Shown: positions 44,201 through 52,737 of the stretch, piece by piece
Numbering within the stretch: position 1 is the first letter of the stretch
Layout of the letters: every line of letters starts with the position of its first letter
Assembly (NCBI RefSeq): GCF_900111675.1
Contig: NZ_FOHO01000001.1
Coordinates: 400,783 to 464,782 of the forward strand
DNA: 64,000 nucleotides
Direction: 5' to 3'
From: Paracoccus homiensis
Lineage (GTDB): Bacteria > Pseudomonadota > Alphaproteobacteria > Rhodobacterales > Rhodobacteraceae
Position numbers and translations under genes: made by a program
The notes under the pieces: generated by a model
Database searches by the model: none
What the model was told of the DNA's origin: nothing
The model's input: only the letters and a program-made list of their open reading frames with translations

Positions 44201-44612
44201 CCATCGGCACACCGGCTTCCAGCGGAAAACGACGCAGCAATGCCGCGCAAAAGCTGTGGATCGTCTGAACCTTCAGCCCGCCCGGTGTCTCGATCGCGCG
44301 GGCGAACAGGCGCCGAGCCTCGGGAAGATCAGGCTCGCCGCCCTCGCCCAGACGCGACAGTTCCGCGCGCAGCTGATCCTGCGGCAGCATGGCCCATTCG
44401 CCCAGACGCTTCAGCAAGCGGTTCTGCATCTCGGTCGCGGCGGCCTTGGTATAGGTCAGGCACAGGATCCGCTCGGGCGAGGTGCCAGCCAGCAACAGCC
44501 GCGCCACCCGGTCGGTCAGCACCCGTGTCTTGCCCGACCCGGCATTCGCCGTCAGCCAGGTCGAGCGGGCGGGATGCGCGGCCTCGATCTGATTGCGGGT
44601 TGCGTCATCCAT
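41241..44612 (-). CDS. addA: AddA, helicase-nuclease subunit of the AddAB repair complex
   Basis: 1123-aa UvrD-type superfamily-1 helicase with a C-terminal nuclease. Walker A is TANAGSGKTRV near 21-31; ILCLTYTKAAATEMQ is motif Ia; ILVDEAQDTSPDQW is motif II; VVGDPKQSIYSFQGADI is motif III; MTVHGSKGLESPVVIMPE and YVAMTRAESWLIV are motifs V and VI. The RecB-family nuclease motif is AVDYKSN near 1050. It resects double-strand breaks for RecA with AddB. The start ATG overlaps the addB stop by 8 nt. Confidence 0.96.
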   Translation of the reverse strand: MDDATRNQIEAAHPARSTWLTANAGSGKTRVLTDRVARLLLAGTSPERILCLTYTKAAATEMQNRLLKRLGEWAMLPQDQLRAELSRLGEGGEPDLPEARRLFARAIETPGGLKVQTIHSFCAALLRRFPLEAGVPMGFVELDDRTGRALRAEIVEEMAEQGDPVMRDLVALHGGDNLDGFLAGLSEADFAPAPDADAIWRGLGLPPGLDQDGLLAQVFDGGEGDLFDALLPLLGKGGANDVKLADKLRGGRWRDPGMAELTILIGALLTGAKTKVPFSAKIGSLPGKPLREGPCAPFMEELEALMQRVEDARPLALALGLAEKTLALHRFGHAFVQRMAIRKAAHGWLDFDDLIHRTARLLRESSMAQWVLWRLDGGIDHILVDEAQDTSPDQWRVIRSLTDEFTSGAGAQDRTRTLFVVGDPKQSIYSFQGADIAVFEAMRDRFDQDFEAVAQPMQRRGLAHSFRSSPAVLSLVDAVFQGDAAEGLGDPPNHIAFRDGLPGRVDIWPPLPEPEKPEEGDWTQPVDAPAENAADTVLARAVAGQIRAIIGTPFLDPKSNQVRAIGPGDIQILVQRRARLFEDLLRECKAAGLPVAGADRLKLAAELAVRDIVATLSVIATPEDDLSLAAALRSPLFGLTEDDLYRLSAGRGRQYLTQRLRESGHDRAREILADLMDQADFLRPYDLISRLLTRHGGRAALLARLGAEAEDGIDELMSQALAYEVVETPSLTGFLVWLSGDDVQVKRQLPGGAGGLIRIMTVHGSKGLESPVVIMPETKKRRPDNRARTVRIDDRPIWRGSAEQRPEIVAEAVEEQARKQAEESRRLLYVAMTRAESWLIVAAAGETGTGLDSWHSIIVEGAGRAALPRSEVEIEGVGTALRLSYGDWPTDEVEARVVTANKVDLPDWTAQLAPPAPERSRPVAATSLGGAKVVGGPVADADPEAAMLRGTRLHLLLEHLPGVSRDQWPDLARAALSGGEGGLPDAVELADLLAEASEVIDAPDLSQVMDPPAGAVVLREVELTAPLPGLGTLHGTIDRLIVTDAEVLAVDYKSNSVVPTAPDDTPEGILRQMAAYRAALRQIYPDRPLRCAVLWTATRTLMDLPDPLLDRALPALDPNASGS

Positions 44613-47550
44613 GATCGCCGACCTTCTGCGGGTCCGGCATATCGGCCAGCGACCATTCGCCAAACCGCGCCAGATGTTCGAAATCGCCCGCGTAGCTGAC
44701 CTTTTCGGGTGCCCGCATGGCCGTAAAACCCATCTGCCCCTGCAGATAGCCGGTGATCAGCCGCACGAAGCCGTCCCAGTTCTGCCCTTCCAGAAGCGAT
44801 GAAAATTCCCGGTCGCTGGTCGCGCCGTCGCCGCCCAACTGGATATAGCGGATGCCCGCGACATCTATGGGGCCAAGGCTGTGGAACCCGCCTCGCCGGA
44901 CCATCGCGGCCTCCAGCACCAACTGCTTGTCAAAGCTGGCGATCTGGCTGTCGCTGGGGGGCTTGCCGGATTTGTAGTCATAGATCATCGCCCGCCCGTC
45001 ATGCAGCAGGTCGATGCGGTCGGGTTTCGCGGTCAGGCGGAAATCCAGCCCGGCGACACTGACCGCGCCGCGCTCTTCGACGATCTGGGGGCTGCCCTCG
45101 GCCAGGCGTGCCAGTTCATCCGCCACGATGCGATCCGCGATCCCGGCCATCCGCGCCTGCCAGAACACCCGCGCCGAGGGCCAGGGCACCTGTTCGGCCA
45201 GCACCTCGGTCGTGATGCGCAGGAATTCATCGCGCAAGGCCTGCGGCGGCGTGGTGGCCGAAGGGCGCGATTTCAAAAGCCGCTCGACAATGCTGTGCAG
45301 GGTCTGGCCGCGCAGCGCGGCATCGGGCTGCGGGCGCAGCGGGTTCAGCGGGCGCAGACCCAGAACGCGCTTGGCATAGACCGCATAGGGGTCGCGGATC
45401 AGCAACGAGATATCGGTGACCGGCAATTCACCGAAGGCCGGCGCGGGCGGGATCGGCGCGGGCCGCGTCGCCGCCGGAACCGGGGCCCGCGGCCGCGACA
45501 ACTGCCCCGCCAGATCCAGCCAGTGCCGCCCGCGTTCGCGCATATTCGCCAATGCGGCGGGACCGTCGCGATCCGGCAGACCCGCCATCAGGTTGACCAG
45601 ACGGTTCAACCAGCGCGAGGGGATGGTTTCGGCTTCGGCATCGCGCTTGGCGCGGGTCAGAAAGACGCGCTTTGCCCCGATCGCCTGCTGGAAATCATGC
45701 GCCGCCAGCCCGATCAGACGCTCGGGCGAGGTCAGCCCCGCCTGTGCCCGCATCTGCCGCGACAGCCAAGGGTCGGGCGACAGGGCACGCGGCCAACCGC
45801 CCTCGTTCAGGCCCGACAGGATCAGCGTTTCATCCCCCGCGATCCGCGCCTCGCGCGGGCCGCGGATCTTCAGCAGCGGGTGGATCTCGACATCGCCGCG
45901 AATGGCCTGCGCATTCAGTTCATCCAGCAGCAGCGCCGCGAAATCGCCCGGTGTCATTGCCGGACCGCTGGCGGCATGGTCGCGCAGATGGTCCAGCACG
46001 GCACGGGTCATGCGACCGGGCTTTTCCCGCCACAATTCCGATGCCTCGGCATCCCCCGAAGGGCCTGCGGCCAACGCCTCGGCCATGGCCAGCAGATCGG
46101 TCAGCCGGTCCGGCAAGGGCCGTGCGCCGCGATCCTCGGCAAAATGCGCGAACCTGTCCAGAACCGCCGCGACCCAATCAGCCCAAAGCTTGCGCGTCTC
46201 GTTGCCCTTGCTGGCCCAGTCGCGCAAGGCGTCACCATCGGGGAATGCGGGGCCACGCGCCCGCAGTCGCAATTCCAGTTCGCGCGCCTGCAACCGGGCA
46301 TCGCGACTGGCGATCAGCCCCGATCCGGTGCAGGTCAGCGGGTGTTTCAACAGGATCAGCAGGCGATCAATGGTCAGCGGCTGGCCGAACAGGCCCGCGA
46401 TCTGACGCAGGAACAGGCCCGGCGCGGTCAGGGGCAAGGGACGCCCCGCGCTGTCATCGGGCCGCAGATGCCAGCGGTCCAACGCCGCGTTCACCCGCCG
46501 GATCAGCCCGCTATCCGCCGCGATCAGGGTGATTGGCTGCCGATCCTCGGCCGCCTTGCGCATGATCAGGGCGATGGCCTCGGCCTCGGCGCCGGGCTGA
46601 TCGGCCTCGATCAGGGTCAGGCCTTCGGTCGCCGGGATCAGCGGCGCCAGGGCCGGCCCCTCGGCGATCCACTGATCGGTCACCGGCGCGGGCCGCAGCG
46701 CCAGCGACACCAGCGCGTTGCGTTCAGGCGCGGGGGCCGCGACATCGGACCAGCGGCGCGGAGCGCCGGCCGCCGCGATCAGGGGGGCATAGCGGGCCTG
46801 CGGGTGATCCTCGGCCCGCTCCAGTCCGTCCCAGATCGGCTGCGGCTGATCCCAGTCGAAACCGGGCAGCACCACCGCCCCCTGCGGCAACCCGGCCACC
46901 GCCTGCATGAACATCCGCGTCGCGCCATGCGACCCGGTAGAGCCCGCGACGATGATCGGCGCATCGGGCAGTTCGCGGCCTTCGGCCCAGGCGGTCACGG
47001 CATCCTCGGCCTCGGCCCGTTGACGGGCGGCGCGGTCGCTGATGTCGCCGGTCAGGTGAAATTCGGCTGCGATGCGCAGAAACGCCAGCGCGTTCTGCCA
47101 ATGCCGGGCATGGTCACCGGTATCGATGGCTTCCAGCGCCTCGGGGCCGCGGCCCTCGGTCTGCATTTCGGTCATCAGATCGGCCAGCGAATGCGCCAGC
47201 GCGGGCACGGAATGACCCGCCGCCAGATCGGGCCTGCGCTTCAACAGCTGGTTGATCAGATGCGCCAGTTCCAGACGCCGCGCCAGCGGGGCCACCAAGG
47301 CGCCACGCCGCAGGGCATTGCCCGCGCCCAGATCGGTCACCACCCGCATCCGGGGCAGCAGCAGCGGCCCGTGACGGTCGAACGCCTCCTTCATCGCGGT
47401 CAGCGTGCGGCCCGAATTCGCATAGATCGTGGTCCGCGCAATCAGATCGGGCGCCTGCCCCTGCATCCGCTGCAAGAAGCCCGCCACGAATTCCTGCGCG
47501 AAATCGACACCGGGCGGCAGCGCGTAAAGCCCGCCGTCAAACACGGGCAT
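44605..47550 (-). CDS. addB: AddB, nuclease subunit of the AddAB repair complex
   Basis: 981 aa from ATG 47550 (MPVFDGGLYALPPGVDFAQEF). It is an inactive-helicase-like protein with a C-terminal RecB-type nuclease: FGELPVTDISLLIRDPYAVYAKRVLGLRPL, RGQTLHSIVERLL, LTAKPDRIDLL and MIYDYKSGKPPS near 855-866, which contains the catalytic Asp and Lys. No cysteine cluster for an Fe-S site is visible near the nuclease, unlike Bacillus AddB. The start overlaps the end of the MurU-like gene by 14 nt, and the end overlaps addA. Confidence 0.95.
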   Translation of the reverse strand: MPVFDGGLYALPPGVDFAQEFVAGFLQRMQGQAPDLIARTTIYANSGRTLTAMKEAFDRHGPLLLPRMRVVTDLGAGNALRRGALVAPLARRLELAHLINQLLKRRPDLAAGHSVPALAHSLADLMTEMQTEGRGPEALEAIDTGDHARHWQNALAFLRIAAEFHLTGDISDRAARQRAEAEDAVTAWAEGRELPDAPIIVAGSTGSHGATRMFMQAVAGLPQGAVVLPGFDWDQPQPIWDGLERAEDHPQARYAPLIAAAGAPRRWSDVAAPAPERNALVSLALRPAPVTDQWIAEGPALAPLIPATEGLTLIEADQPGAEAEAIALIMRKAAEDRQPITLIAADSGLIRRVNAALDRWHLRPDDSAGRPLPLTAPGLFLRQIAGLFGQPLTIDRLLILLKHPLTCTGSGLIASRDARLQARELELRLRARGPAFPDGDALRDWASKGNETRKLWADWVAAVLDRFAHFAEDRGARPLPDRLTDLLAMAEALAAGPSGDAEASELWREKPGRMTRAVLDHLRDHAASGPAMTPGDFAALLLDELNAQAIRGDVEIHPLLKIRGPREARIAGDETLILSGLNEGGWPRALSPDPWLSRQMRAQAGLTSPERLIGLAAHDFQQAIGAKRVFLTRAKRDAEAETIPSRWLNRLVNLMAGLPDRDGPAALANMRERGRHWLDLAGQLSRPRAPVPAATRPAPIPPAPAFGELPVTDISLLIRDPYAVYAKRVLGLRPLNPLRPQPDAALRGQTLHSIVERLLKSRPSATTPPQALRDEFLRITTEVLAEQVPWPSARVFWQARMAGIADRIVADELARLAEGSPQIVEERGAVSVAGLDFRLTAKPDRIDLLHDGRAMIYDYKSGKPPSDSQIASFDKQLVLEAAMVRRGGFHSLGPIDVAGIRYIQLGGDGATSDREFSSLLEGQNWDGFVRLITGYLQGQMGFTAMRAPEKVSYAGDFEHLARFGEWSLADMPDPQKVGDHG

Positions 47551-48214
47551 CGGCCAGCATCCCCTGCGCCAGTTCGATTGCCTCGGGGCGGCCCACATCG
47601 CACCAGCCGCCCGGATGGACCATGCCAAAGGCGCGGCCCCTGGCAATCATCAGATCCCACAGCCGGTTCAGCGAAAAGACCTGATCGGGGATATCCGCCA
47701 GCAGCTCGGGCCGGATGATCTGTGCACCGGCATAGACATAATCGCCCTGACGGCTGATCCGGCCCTGCGCGTCCATGGCGAAATCGCCCGCACCCAGCCG
47801 CGCCACGGCGCGCGACAGCGGCACCAGCGCCAGCAGGGCATCCATATCGTCGCGCCACGCATCCTGCAGCGCGGCCAACGGGTTCGGACCGGTCCAGACG
47901 ACATCGGGGTTCAGCGTCATCACCGGTCCCGGTCCCAGCAGGGGCATCGCCTGACGCAGGCCGCCACCGGTGTCCAGAATCACCTGCGGCTCGTCGCTGA
48001 TGGCGACATCCTGCCCAGCCAGATGGTCGCGGATCTGGTGGCCCAGATAATGCGTGTTGACGGCAATCGGCGCACAGCCTGCAGCGCGGCCCAGATCCAG
48101 CGCCCGGTCCAGCAGCGTCTGTCCCGCCACCTGCACCAAGGGTTTGGGCCGATCATTCGTCAGCGGCCGCATCCGCGTGCCCAGACCGGCGGCAAAGATC
48201 ATCAATGGGCGCAT
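47537..48214 (-). CDS. Nucleotidyltransferase, MurU-like (N-acetylmuramate-1-phosphate uridylyltransferase)
   Basis: 225 aa. The sugar-nucleotidyltransferase fold begins with MIFAAGLGTRMRPLTNDRPKPLVQVAGQTLLDRAL, the classic GxGTRMRPLT...PKPL signature. TLNPDVVW carries the metal-binding Asp. It matches MurU, which makes UDP-MurNAc from MurNAc-1-phosphate in peptidoglycan recycling. Its partner kinase AmgK is the C-terminal half of the upstream fusion, so this pair is a complete MurNAc/GlcNAc salvage module. It overlaps both neighbours by about 13 nt. Confidence 0.9.
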   Translation of the reverse strand: MRPLMIFAAGLGTRMRPLTNDRPKPLVQVAGQTLLDRALDLGRAAGCAPIAVNTHYLGHQIRDHLAGQDVAISDEPQVILDTGGGLRQAMPLLGPGPVMTLNPDVVWTGPNPLAALQDAWRDDMDALLALVPLSRAVARLGAGDFAMDAQGRISRQGDYVYAGAQIIRPELLADIPDQVFSLNRLWDLMIARGRAFGMVHPGGWCDVGRPEAIELAQGMLADARV

Positions 48215-49611
48215 TGGCGGCGGATCCTTTCGATCGTCTCGGGGGTGGGTGCGGGCATGTCGCGCAGCAGATCGGCCAGCGGCCGCAGCGCCGGATGCGC
48301 CAGATCGCGCTGCAACAGCGCCCAGACGCGCGGCATGAAATCCAGATAGCGCGGCTTGCCGTCGCGGATGCACAGCCGCACGAAAATCCCCAGAATGCGC
48401 AGGTTGCGCTGCGCGCCCAGCAGCGCATAGGCCGCGCGGAACCCATCGGCAGGCAGACCGGTCGCTGCCAGATAGCGGTCGATGCAGGCCCGTTCCAGAT
48501 CCGCATCCACATCGCGCCGCGCATCCTGCAACGCCGAGACCAGGTCATAGGCCGGATGACAGGCCACCGCGTCCTGATAATCGACCAGACCCAGGGGCGC
48601 CGCGCCCTGCCAGATCAGGTTCTCGGCATGGAAATCGCGCAGGGCTAGAACCGGCGCGACATCGGCGGCCAAGCGCAGATGCAGCGCCGCGACGGTCTGG
48701 GCGATCTGCGCCGATGCCGCGCGATCATGGCCGACGGCCTGCGGGTAGAAATCGTCAAACAGCCCGACCTGCCGGGCCAGTTCGGGCCCATCCAGCGCGG
48801 GCACGAAATCCGGAACCGGGCATTGATGCAGCGCAACCAGAAAATCGGTGATGCGCTGGTAGATCGGCGCGGTCAGCGACGGGTCGCGGGCAATCACCCG
48901 CGCCACCAGATCGTCGCCCAGATCCTGCACCAGAAGGAATCCTGCCTGCAGATCCTGCGCCAACACCTTCGGCGCGCCGAAACCGCCATCGCGCAGCCAC
49001 TGCGTGACCCGCAGGAACTGGCGACAGTCACCAGCCGGATCATCCATCACCACGGCGGGACCGCCCGCCCCGCCCAGCCGCAGGAATCGCCGGGCCGAGG
49101 CATCGCCCGCCAGCGGCGCGACCGTGGCCTCGATGCGGCCTGCATCCCACAGGAACCGCGCCATCCGGGCAATGCGTTCGGCACCCGGACCGATCAGGGT
49201 GATGTCGCGCAGCGCCGGATCGTCGCAAGGGGCAATCGACAGGGTGATCGCGCCTTCGGGCATCCGTTCCAACCGGTCGGGCCACTCGATCAGGCAGATG
49301 GCGCTTTCCTGAGCCTCGTCCAGGCCCAGTTCGTCCAGTTCGGACGGATCGGTCAGGCGATACAGATCGGCGTGCCAGATCTCGGTCCCGGTCGGATCGT
49401 CGTAAGTCTGGACCAGCGTGAAGGTCGGGCTTGGCACGTCCTCGGCCTGATCGCCCTGCCTTGCGCGGATGAAGGCCCGCGCGAAATGCGTCTTGCCCGC
49501 GCCGACGGGACCGTCCAGCAGAACGGTCTGGCCGGGGCGCAGAATGGCGGCCATCAGCCGGGCAAGCGCGGCCGTGGTGGTTTCATCGGTGATCAGATGC
49601 GCGGTGGTCAT
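48202..49611 (-). CDS. TsaE-AmgK fusion: t6A ATPase joined to anomeric sugar kinase
   Basis: 469 aa in one continuous frame. Residues 1-150 are TsaE (YjeE), the small ATPase needed for the threonylcarbamoyl tRNA modification: Walker A LLDGPVGAGKTHFARA near 32-47, SPTFTLVQ near 61-68, and HADLYRL near 80-86. Residues about 155-469 are an aminoglycoside-phosphotransferase-like kinase of the AmgK type: LAGDASARRFLRLGG, catalytic LALRDFHAENLIWQG and LVDYQDAVACHPAYDLVS. Many bacteria encode these as separate genes, often adjacent. It heads the minus-strand operon murU-addB-addA-trxA. Confidence 0.93.
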   Translation of the reverse strand: MTTAHLITDETTTAALARLMAAILRPGQTVLLDGPVGAGKTHFARAFIRARQGDQAEDVPSPTFTLVQTYDDPTGTEIWHADLYRLTDPSELDELGLDEAQESAICLIEWPDRLERMPEGAITLSIAPCDDPALRDITLIGPGAERIARMARFLWDAGRIEATVAPLAGDASARRFLRLGGAGGPAVVMDDPAGDCRQFLRVTQWLRDGGFGAPKVLAQDLQAGFLLVQDLGDDLVARVIARDPSLTAPIYQRITDFLVALHQCPVPDFVPALDGPELARQVGLFDDFYPQAVGHDRAASAQIAQTVAALHLRLAADVAPVLALRDFHAENLIWQGAAPLGLVDYQDAVACHPAYDLVSALQDARRDVDADLERACIDRYLAATGLPADGFRAAYALLGAQRNLRILGIFVRLCIRDGKPRYLDFMPRVWALLQRDLAHPALRPLADLLRDMPAPTPETIERIRRQCAH

Positions 49612-49677
49612 GCCCTGCTTCTAGCCGTTGCGGCGGGCAGTGCAAATGCGCCGCGACAGGTCATGGCCCGGAATCAA

Positions 49678-49704
49678 CGCGCGGGCACCGATGGCACCCG
49701 CGCG
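49678..49704 (-). terminator. GC hairpin after the VPLPA-CTERM gene
   Basis: Arms CGCGCGGGCACC and GGCACCCGCGCG, with a two-pair internal mismatch and a GAT loop, between the VPLPA gene stop (49729) and the TsaE-AmgK start. No clear U-run, so low confidence as a terminator. Confidence 0.35.
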
Positions 49705-49728
49705 AAAACCTTTTGGATCAGCGTGCGA

Positions 49729-50397
49729 TCAGGCCGCCGATTTGCGGCGACGTGCGATCACGCCAAGGCCACCCAGACCACCCAGCAGCAGCAGGCCAGC
49801 CGCCGGCAGCGGCACCGGGGCCACTTCGGTCATGGTCACGACGCCCTGCGAACGCGGATCGGCATCGCCAAGGAAGGTCAGGTTCCACAGCTTGCGGCCG
49901 GTATAATCGCCCGCGGCGGCCAGATAGCTGTCGGCACGATCCCACACACCGGTCGAGCCACCGCTGACATAGGCGAAATTGTTGTCGGTGAGATCCGTGT
50001 CATACAGCATTTCCCACAGCGCAAGCTGGAACGAGGCGCGCTCGGCCTTGGTATCCACCTCGGCATAGTTCGCGTCGAACAGACGCTGAACATTGCTGAT
50101 CGTGTTGGCGCTGAACATGTTTTCCTTGACGGTATAGTTCACCGTCGTCGTCGAATTGGTGATCAGGCTGGTCGCCAGATCGACGCAATAGGCGGCAAAA
50201 TTGCCCAGCGCGGTGGACGAGAACGAAAACTCGCCCGCGATGACACGCTGATTGCCGGGGTTGGATTTGACGCCGTTGTAAATGGTCAGCGCCTCGCCCG
50301 AGACGCCTTGATAATTGGCATCCACGGTCGCCGCATTGGCCGCGGCCCCGATGGGGGCCAGCATGGCCACGAAGGACATTACCTTAAGAATTTTCAT
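49729..50397 (-). CDS. VPLPA-CTERM surface protein, putative internal-thioester domain
   Basis: 222 aa from the second Met (AAGG lies 9 nt upstream). A signal peptide occupies 1-23 (cleavage near ANA-ATV). The C terminus is a PEP-CTERM-like sorting tail: VPLPA at 195-199, a hydrophobic helix LLLLGGLGGLGVIA, and basic RRRKS. The mature part has one cysteine only, C71 in AAYCVDLATS, and the motif SFQLALWEMLYD (Q124), which resemble the Cys-Gln thioester-forming pair of surface adhesins with TQxA-type domains. A thioester is inferred, not proven. VPLPA proteins are processed by exosortase; no exosortase is in the window. Confidence 0.82.
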   Translation of the reverse strand: MKILKVMSFVAMLAPIGAAANAATVDANYQGVSGEALTIYNGVKSNPGNQRVIAGEFSFSSTALGNFAAYCVDLATSLITNSTTTVNYTVKENMFSANTISNVQRLFDANYAEVDTKAERASFQLALWEMLYDTDLTDNNFAYVSGGSTGVWDRADSYLAAAGDYTGRKLWNLTFLGDADPRSQGVVTMTEVAPVPLPAAGLLLLGGLGGLGVIARRRKSAA

Positions 50398-50598
50398 CGT
50401 CATAAACCTTGCACAACATAAAAGCTGGCCGCGAAGGGCCGATCATCATGCAATTGGCGATGCCGCGATCCTGTGCAAGCCGGACAAGGTCTCCGCGTGC
50501 GAAACCTGACGGAAAATACAGCCCCATCGGCAGAGACGGGACATAAGCGCACAACTCATGGATGCAACGGGCCCCGCGCAGCCGCAGGGCCACGCGAA

Positions 50599-51435
50599 TC
50601 AGTTCAGGCCCAGAACATCCGCCATGTCGTATTCGCCCGGGCCCTTGTCCTGCCCCCACAGGGCCGCGCGGATCGCACCACGGGCAAAGATGGCGCGGTC
50701 AGTGGCCAGATGGCGCAGCACCACACGTTCGCCCTCGGTGGCGAAGATCACGTCATGTTCGCCCACCACATCGCCGCCACGGATGGCGGAAAAGCCGATG
50801 GTGCCGGCCTCGCGGGCGCCGGTGATGCCTTCGCGGGCCGGGGTGCGCAGATCGGCCAGCGCGGCGCCGCGCCCCTCGGCGGCAGCCTCGCCCAGCATCA
50901 GCGCCGTGCCCGAGGGGGCATCGACCTTGTGCCGATGATGCGCCTCGACGACCTCGATGTCCCAATCCTCGCCCAGCGCGGCGGCGACCTTGCGGGTCAG
51001 CCCGACCAGCAGGTTGACCCCCAGGCTCATGTTGCCGGCGCGGATGATCGGGGCATGGCGTCCGGCGGCAGCCAACTGGGCCAGATCGGCATCCTCGAAG
51101 CCGGTGGTTCCGATGACATGGACCGCCCGCGCCTGCGCTGTCAGTTCGGCAAAACCCAACGTGGCGGCGGGGGCGGTGAAGTCGATCACCGCCTGCGCCC
51201 GCGCGATCGCGCTGACCGCATCATCGGTCACCTGAACACCTGCGGGCTGGCCGCCCATCGCCTCGCCGATGTCGCGCCCGATCCAGTCATGGCCCGTGCG
51301 TTCCAGCGCGCCGACCAGTCGCGCCTGATCGCTTTCAAGGATCAGGCGGATCAGCATCTGGCCCATCCGGCCCGATGCCCCCGTCACGACAATGCCCGGC
51401 AGATCCCCGGTTGCGGTCTGTTCGACGTCACTCAT
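50599..51435 (-). CDS. dapB: 4-hydroxy-tetrahydrodipicolinate reductase
   Basis: 278 aa. It makes tetrahydrodipicolinate in lysine and peptidoglycan (diaminopimelate) synthesis using NAD(P)H. The Rossmann motif is [16 protein letters not shown] near 18-33; active-site [18 protein letters not shown] lies near 160. It begins in a 70-nt gap divergent from rbfA. The next enzyme upstream in the same pathway, asd, is also in this window at 57738. The 201 nt between this stop and the VPLPA gene start contain no gene. Confidence 0.95.
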   Translation of the reverse strand: MSDVEQTATGDLPGIVVTGASGRMGQMLIRLILESDQARLVGALERTGHDWIGRDIGEAMGGQPAGVQVTDDAVSAIARAQAVIDFTAPAATLGFAELTAQARAVHVIGTTGFEDADLAQLAAAGRHAPIIRAGNMSLGVNLLVGLTRKVAAALGEDWDIEVVEAHHRHKVDAPSGTALMLGEAAAEGRGAALADLRTPAREGITGAREAGTIGFSAIRGGDVVGEHDVIFATEGERVVLRHLATDRAIFARGAIRAALWGQDKGPGEYDMADVLGLN

Positions 51436-51505
51436 GCGTCACCCCCGTTCGTTACCGCCTCTTATCCCGTTGCGGCCCGCGCTGCGACCCCCTACATCGG
51501 AGCAT

Positions 51506-51937
51506 ATGGCACAGAACCGTTTTTCACATGGCTCGGGACCGTCGCAGCGACAGCTGCGCGTGGGCGAGCTGATCCGCCGCACCCTATCCGACGTGCTGTT
51601 GCGCGGGGATGTGCATGACCCTGACCTCAACCGCCACTCGATCACGGTGGGCGAAGTGCGCACCTCGCCCGACCTGAAGGTGGCGACGGCCTATGTTCTG
51701 CCCCTGGGGGGCGAAGGGGCCGAGGATGCGCTGGCCGCGCTGCGCCGCAACTCGTCCGAGCTGCGCCATCTGGTCGCCAAGGGCCTGACGCTGAAATACG
51801 CGCCGCAGCTGCGCTTTCAGCTGGACGAGACCTTCGACCGCATGGATGACACCCGCCGCATGTTCGCCGATGAACGCGTGCGCCGCGATGTCGAAACCCC
51901 CGACGACGAAGCGGATGATGATCGCGACGATGCTTGA
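51506..51937 (+). CDS. rbfA: Ribosome-binding factor A
   Basis: 143 aa with a single KH-type fold. [49 protein letters not shown] and [18 protein letters not shown] are characteristic. It helps mature the 16S rRNA 5' end in the small subunit. The C terminus is acidic ([11 protein letters not shown]). The ATG at 51506 is preferred over an upstream start because conservation begins there. The stop overlaps the next gene, and truB follows it, a common rbfA-truB cluster. Confidence 0.94.
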   Translation: MAQNRFSHGSGPSQRQLRVGELIRRTLSDVLLRGDVHDPDLNRHSITVGEVRTSPDLKVATAYVLPLGGEGAEDALAALRRNSSELRHLVAKGLTLKYAPQLRFQLDETFDRMDDTRRMFADERVRRDVETPDDEADDDRDDA

Positions 51938-52685
51938 GCTGCAACGCCAGCTGGGCGTTGCCATCGGCATGGTCTTTGCCATGGGCCTGCCCGCAGCCTC
52001 GGAAGGTTGCAGCCGCATGGACCATGACGGTCAGGGCTATATCGTCTGTCAGGTCGAGGCCGCGCAGGAACCCGACCTGCAGCTGTGGCAATACGATCAG
52101 GACGGCGCGCCGCTGAACAGCTTCAACAATGTCCGCAAGTCGCTGCCCGCCGGGCAGGACCTGTCTTTCGCCATGAATGCGGGCATGTTCCACCCCGATT
52201 ACCGCCCCGTCGGCCTTCTGGTCATCGACGGGCAGGAACTTGCCCCGCTGAACCCGCATGCGGGCGAGGGGAATTTCGGCATGCTGCCCAACGGCGTCTT
52301 CTGCACCGGCGGTGCGCGGGCGTTTCAGGTGATCGAAAGTCGCGCCTATGCCAAAACTGCGCCCGATTGCCGCCTGGCCACCCAATCGGGGCCGATGCTG
52401 GTGATCGACGGCGCGCTGCATCCGCGCTTTCTGGTCGACAGCGACAGCCGCTATATCCGCAATGGCGTGGGTGTGTCGCCCGACGGGCAGACCGCGTGGT
52501 TCGCCATCTCGAATAGGCCAGTGACTTTCCACGAATTCGGGCGGCTGTTCCGCGATGGGCTGGGCGTGCGCGATGCGTTGTATTTCGACGGCTCGATCAG
52601 CAGGCTTTATGCGCCGGGCCTGAACCGCGCCGATTTCGGCCGCTCGATGGGGCCGATGATCGGCCTGGTTGCGCAGCCGGGTTGA
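51930..52685 (+). CDS. Phosphodiester glycosidase family protein (DUF2233)
   Basis: 251 aa from the ATG that overlaps the rbfA stop by 8 nt. The N terminus has a signal-like hydrophobic stretch ending near PAASEG. The NAGPA/DUF2233-type core shows [58 protein letters not shown] and [16 protein letters not shown]. Human family members uncover mannose-6-phosphate; bacterial ones are poorly known. The mature protein has several Cys (CSR, CQV, FCTGG, DCR), suggesting disulfides and a periplasmic place. It is inserted between rbfA and truB. Confidence 0.85.
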   Translation: MLELQRQLGVAIGMVFAMGLPAASEGCSRMDHDGQGYIVCQVEAAQEPDLQLWQYDQDGAPLNSFNNVRKSLPAGQDLSFAMNAGMFHPDYRPVGLLVIDGQELAPLNPHAGEGNFGMLPNGVFCTGGARAFQVIESRAYAKTAPDCRLATQSGPMLVIDGALHPRFLVDSDSRYIRNGVGVSPDGQTAWFAISNRPVTFHEFGRLFRDGLGVRDALYFDGSISRLYAPGLNRADFGRSMGPMIGLVAQPG

Positions 52686-52737
52686 CCAGAGCGCGGCCGC
52701 TGGCTATCTGGCCGCCTTTCAAGTCCAAGGGGGTTCC

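Noticed and set aside
41511..44699. 1062-aa open frame antisense to addA
   Set aside because: It is opposite a gene with all helicase and nuclease motifs; composition (runs of Q, R, G, P) is that of a high-GC shadow frame, and no domain is visible.
44881..47718. 945-aa open frame antisense to addB
   Set aside because: Same reasoning; addB carries nuclease and family motifs on the other strand.
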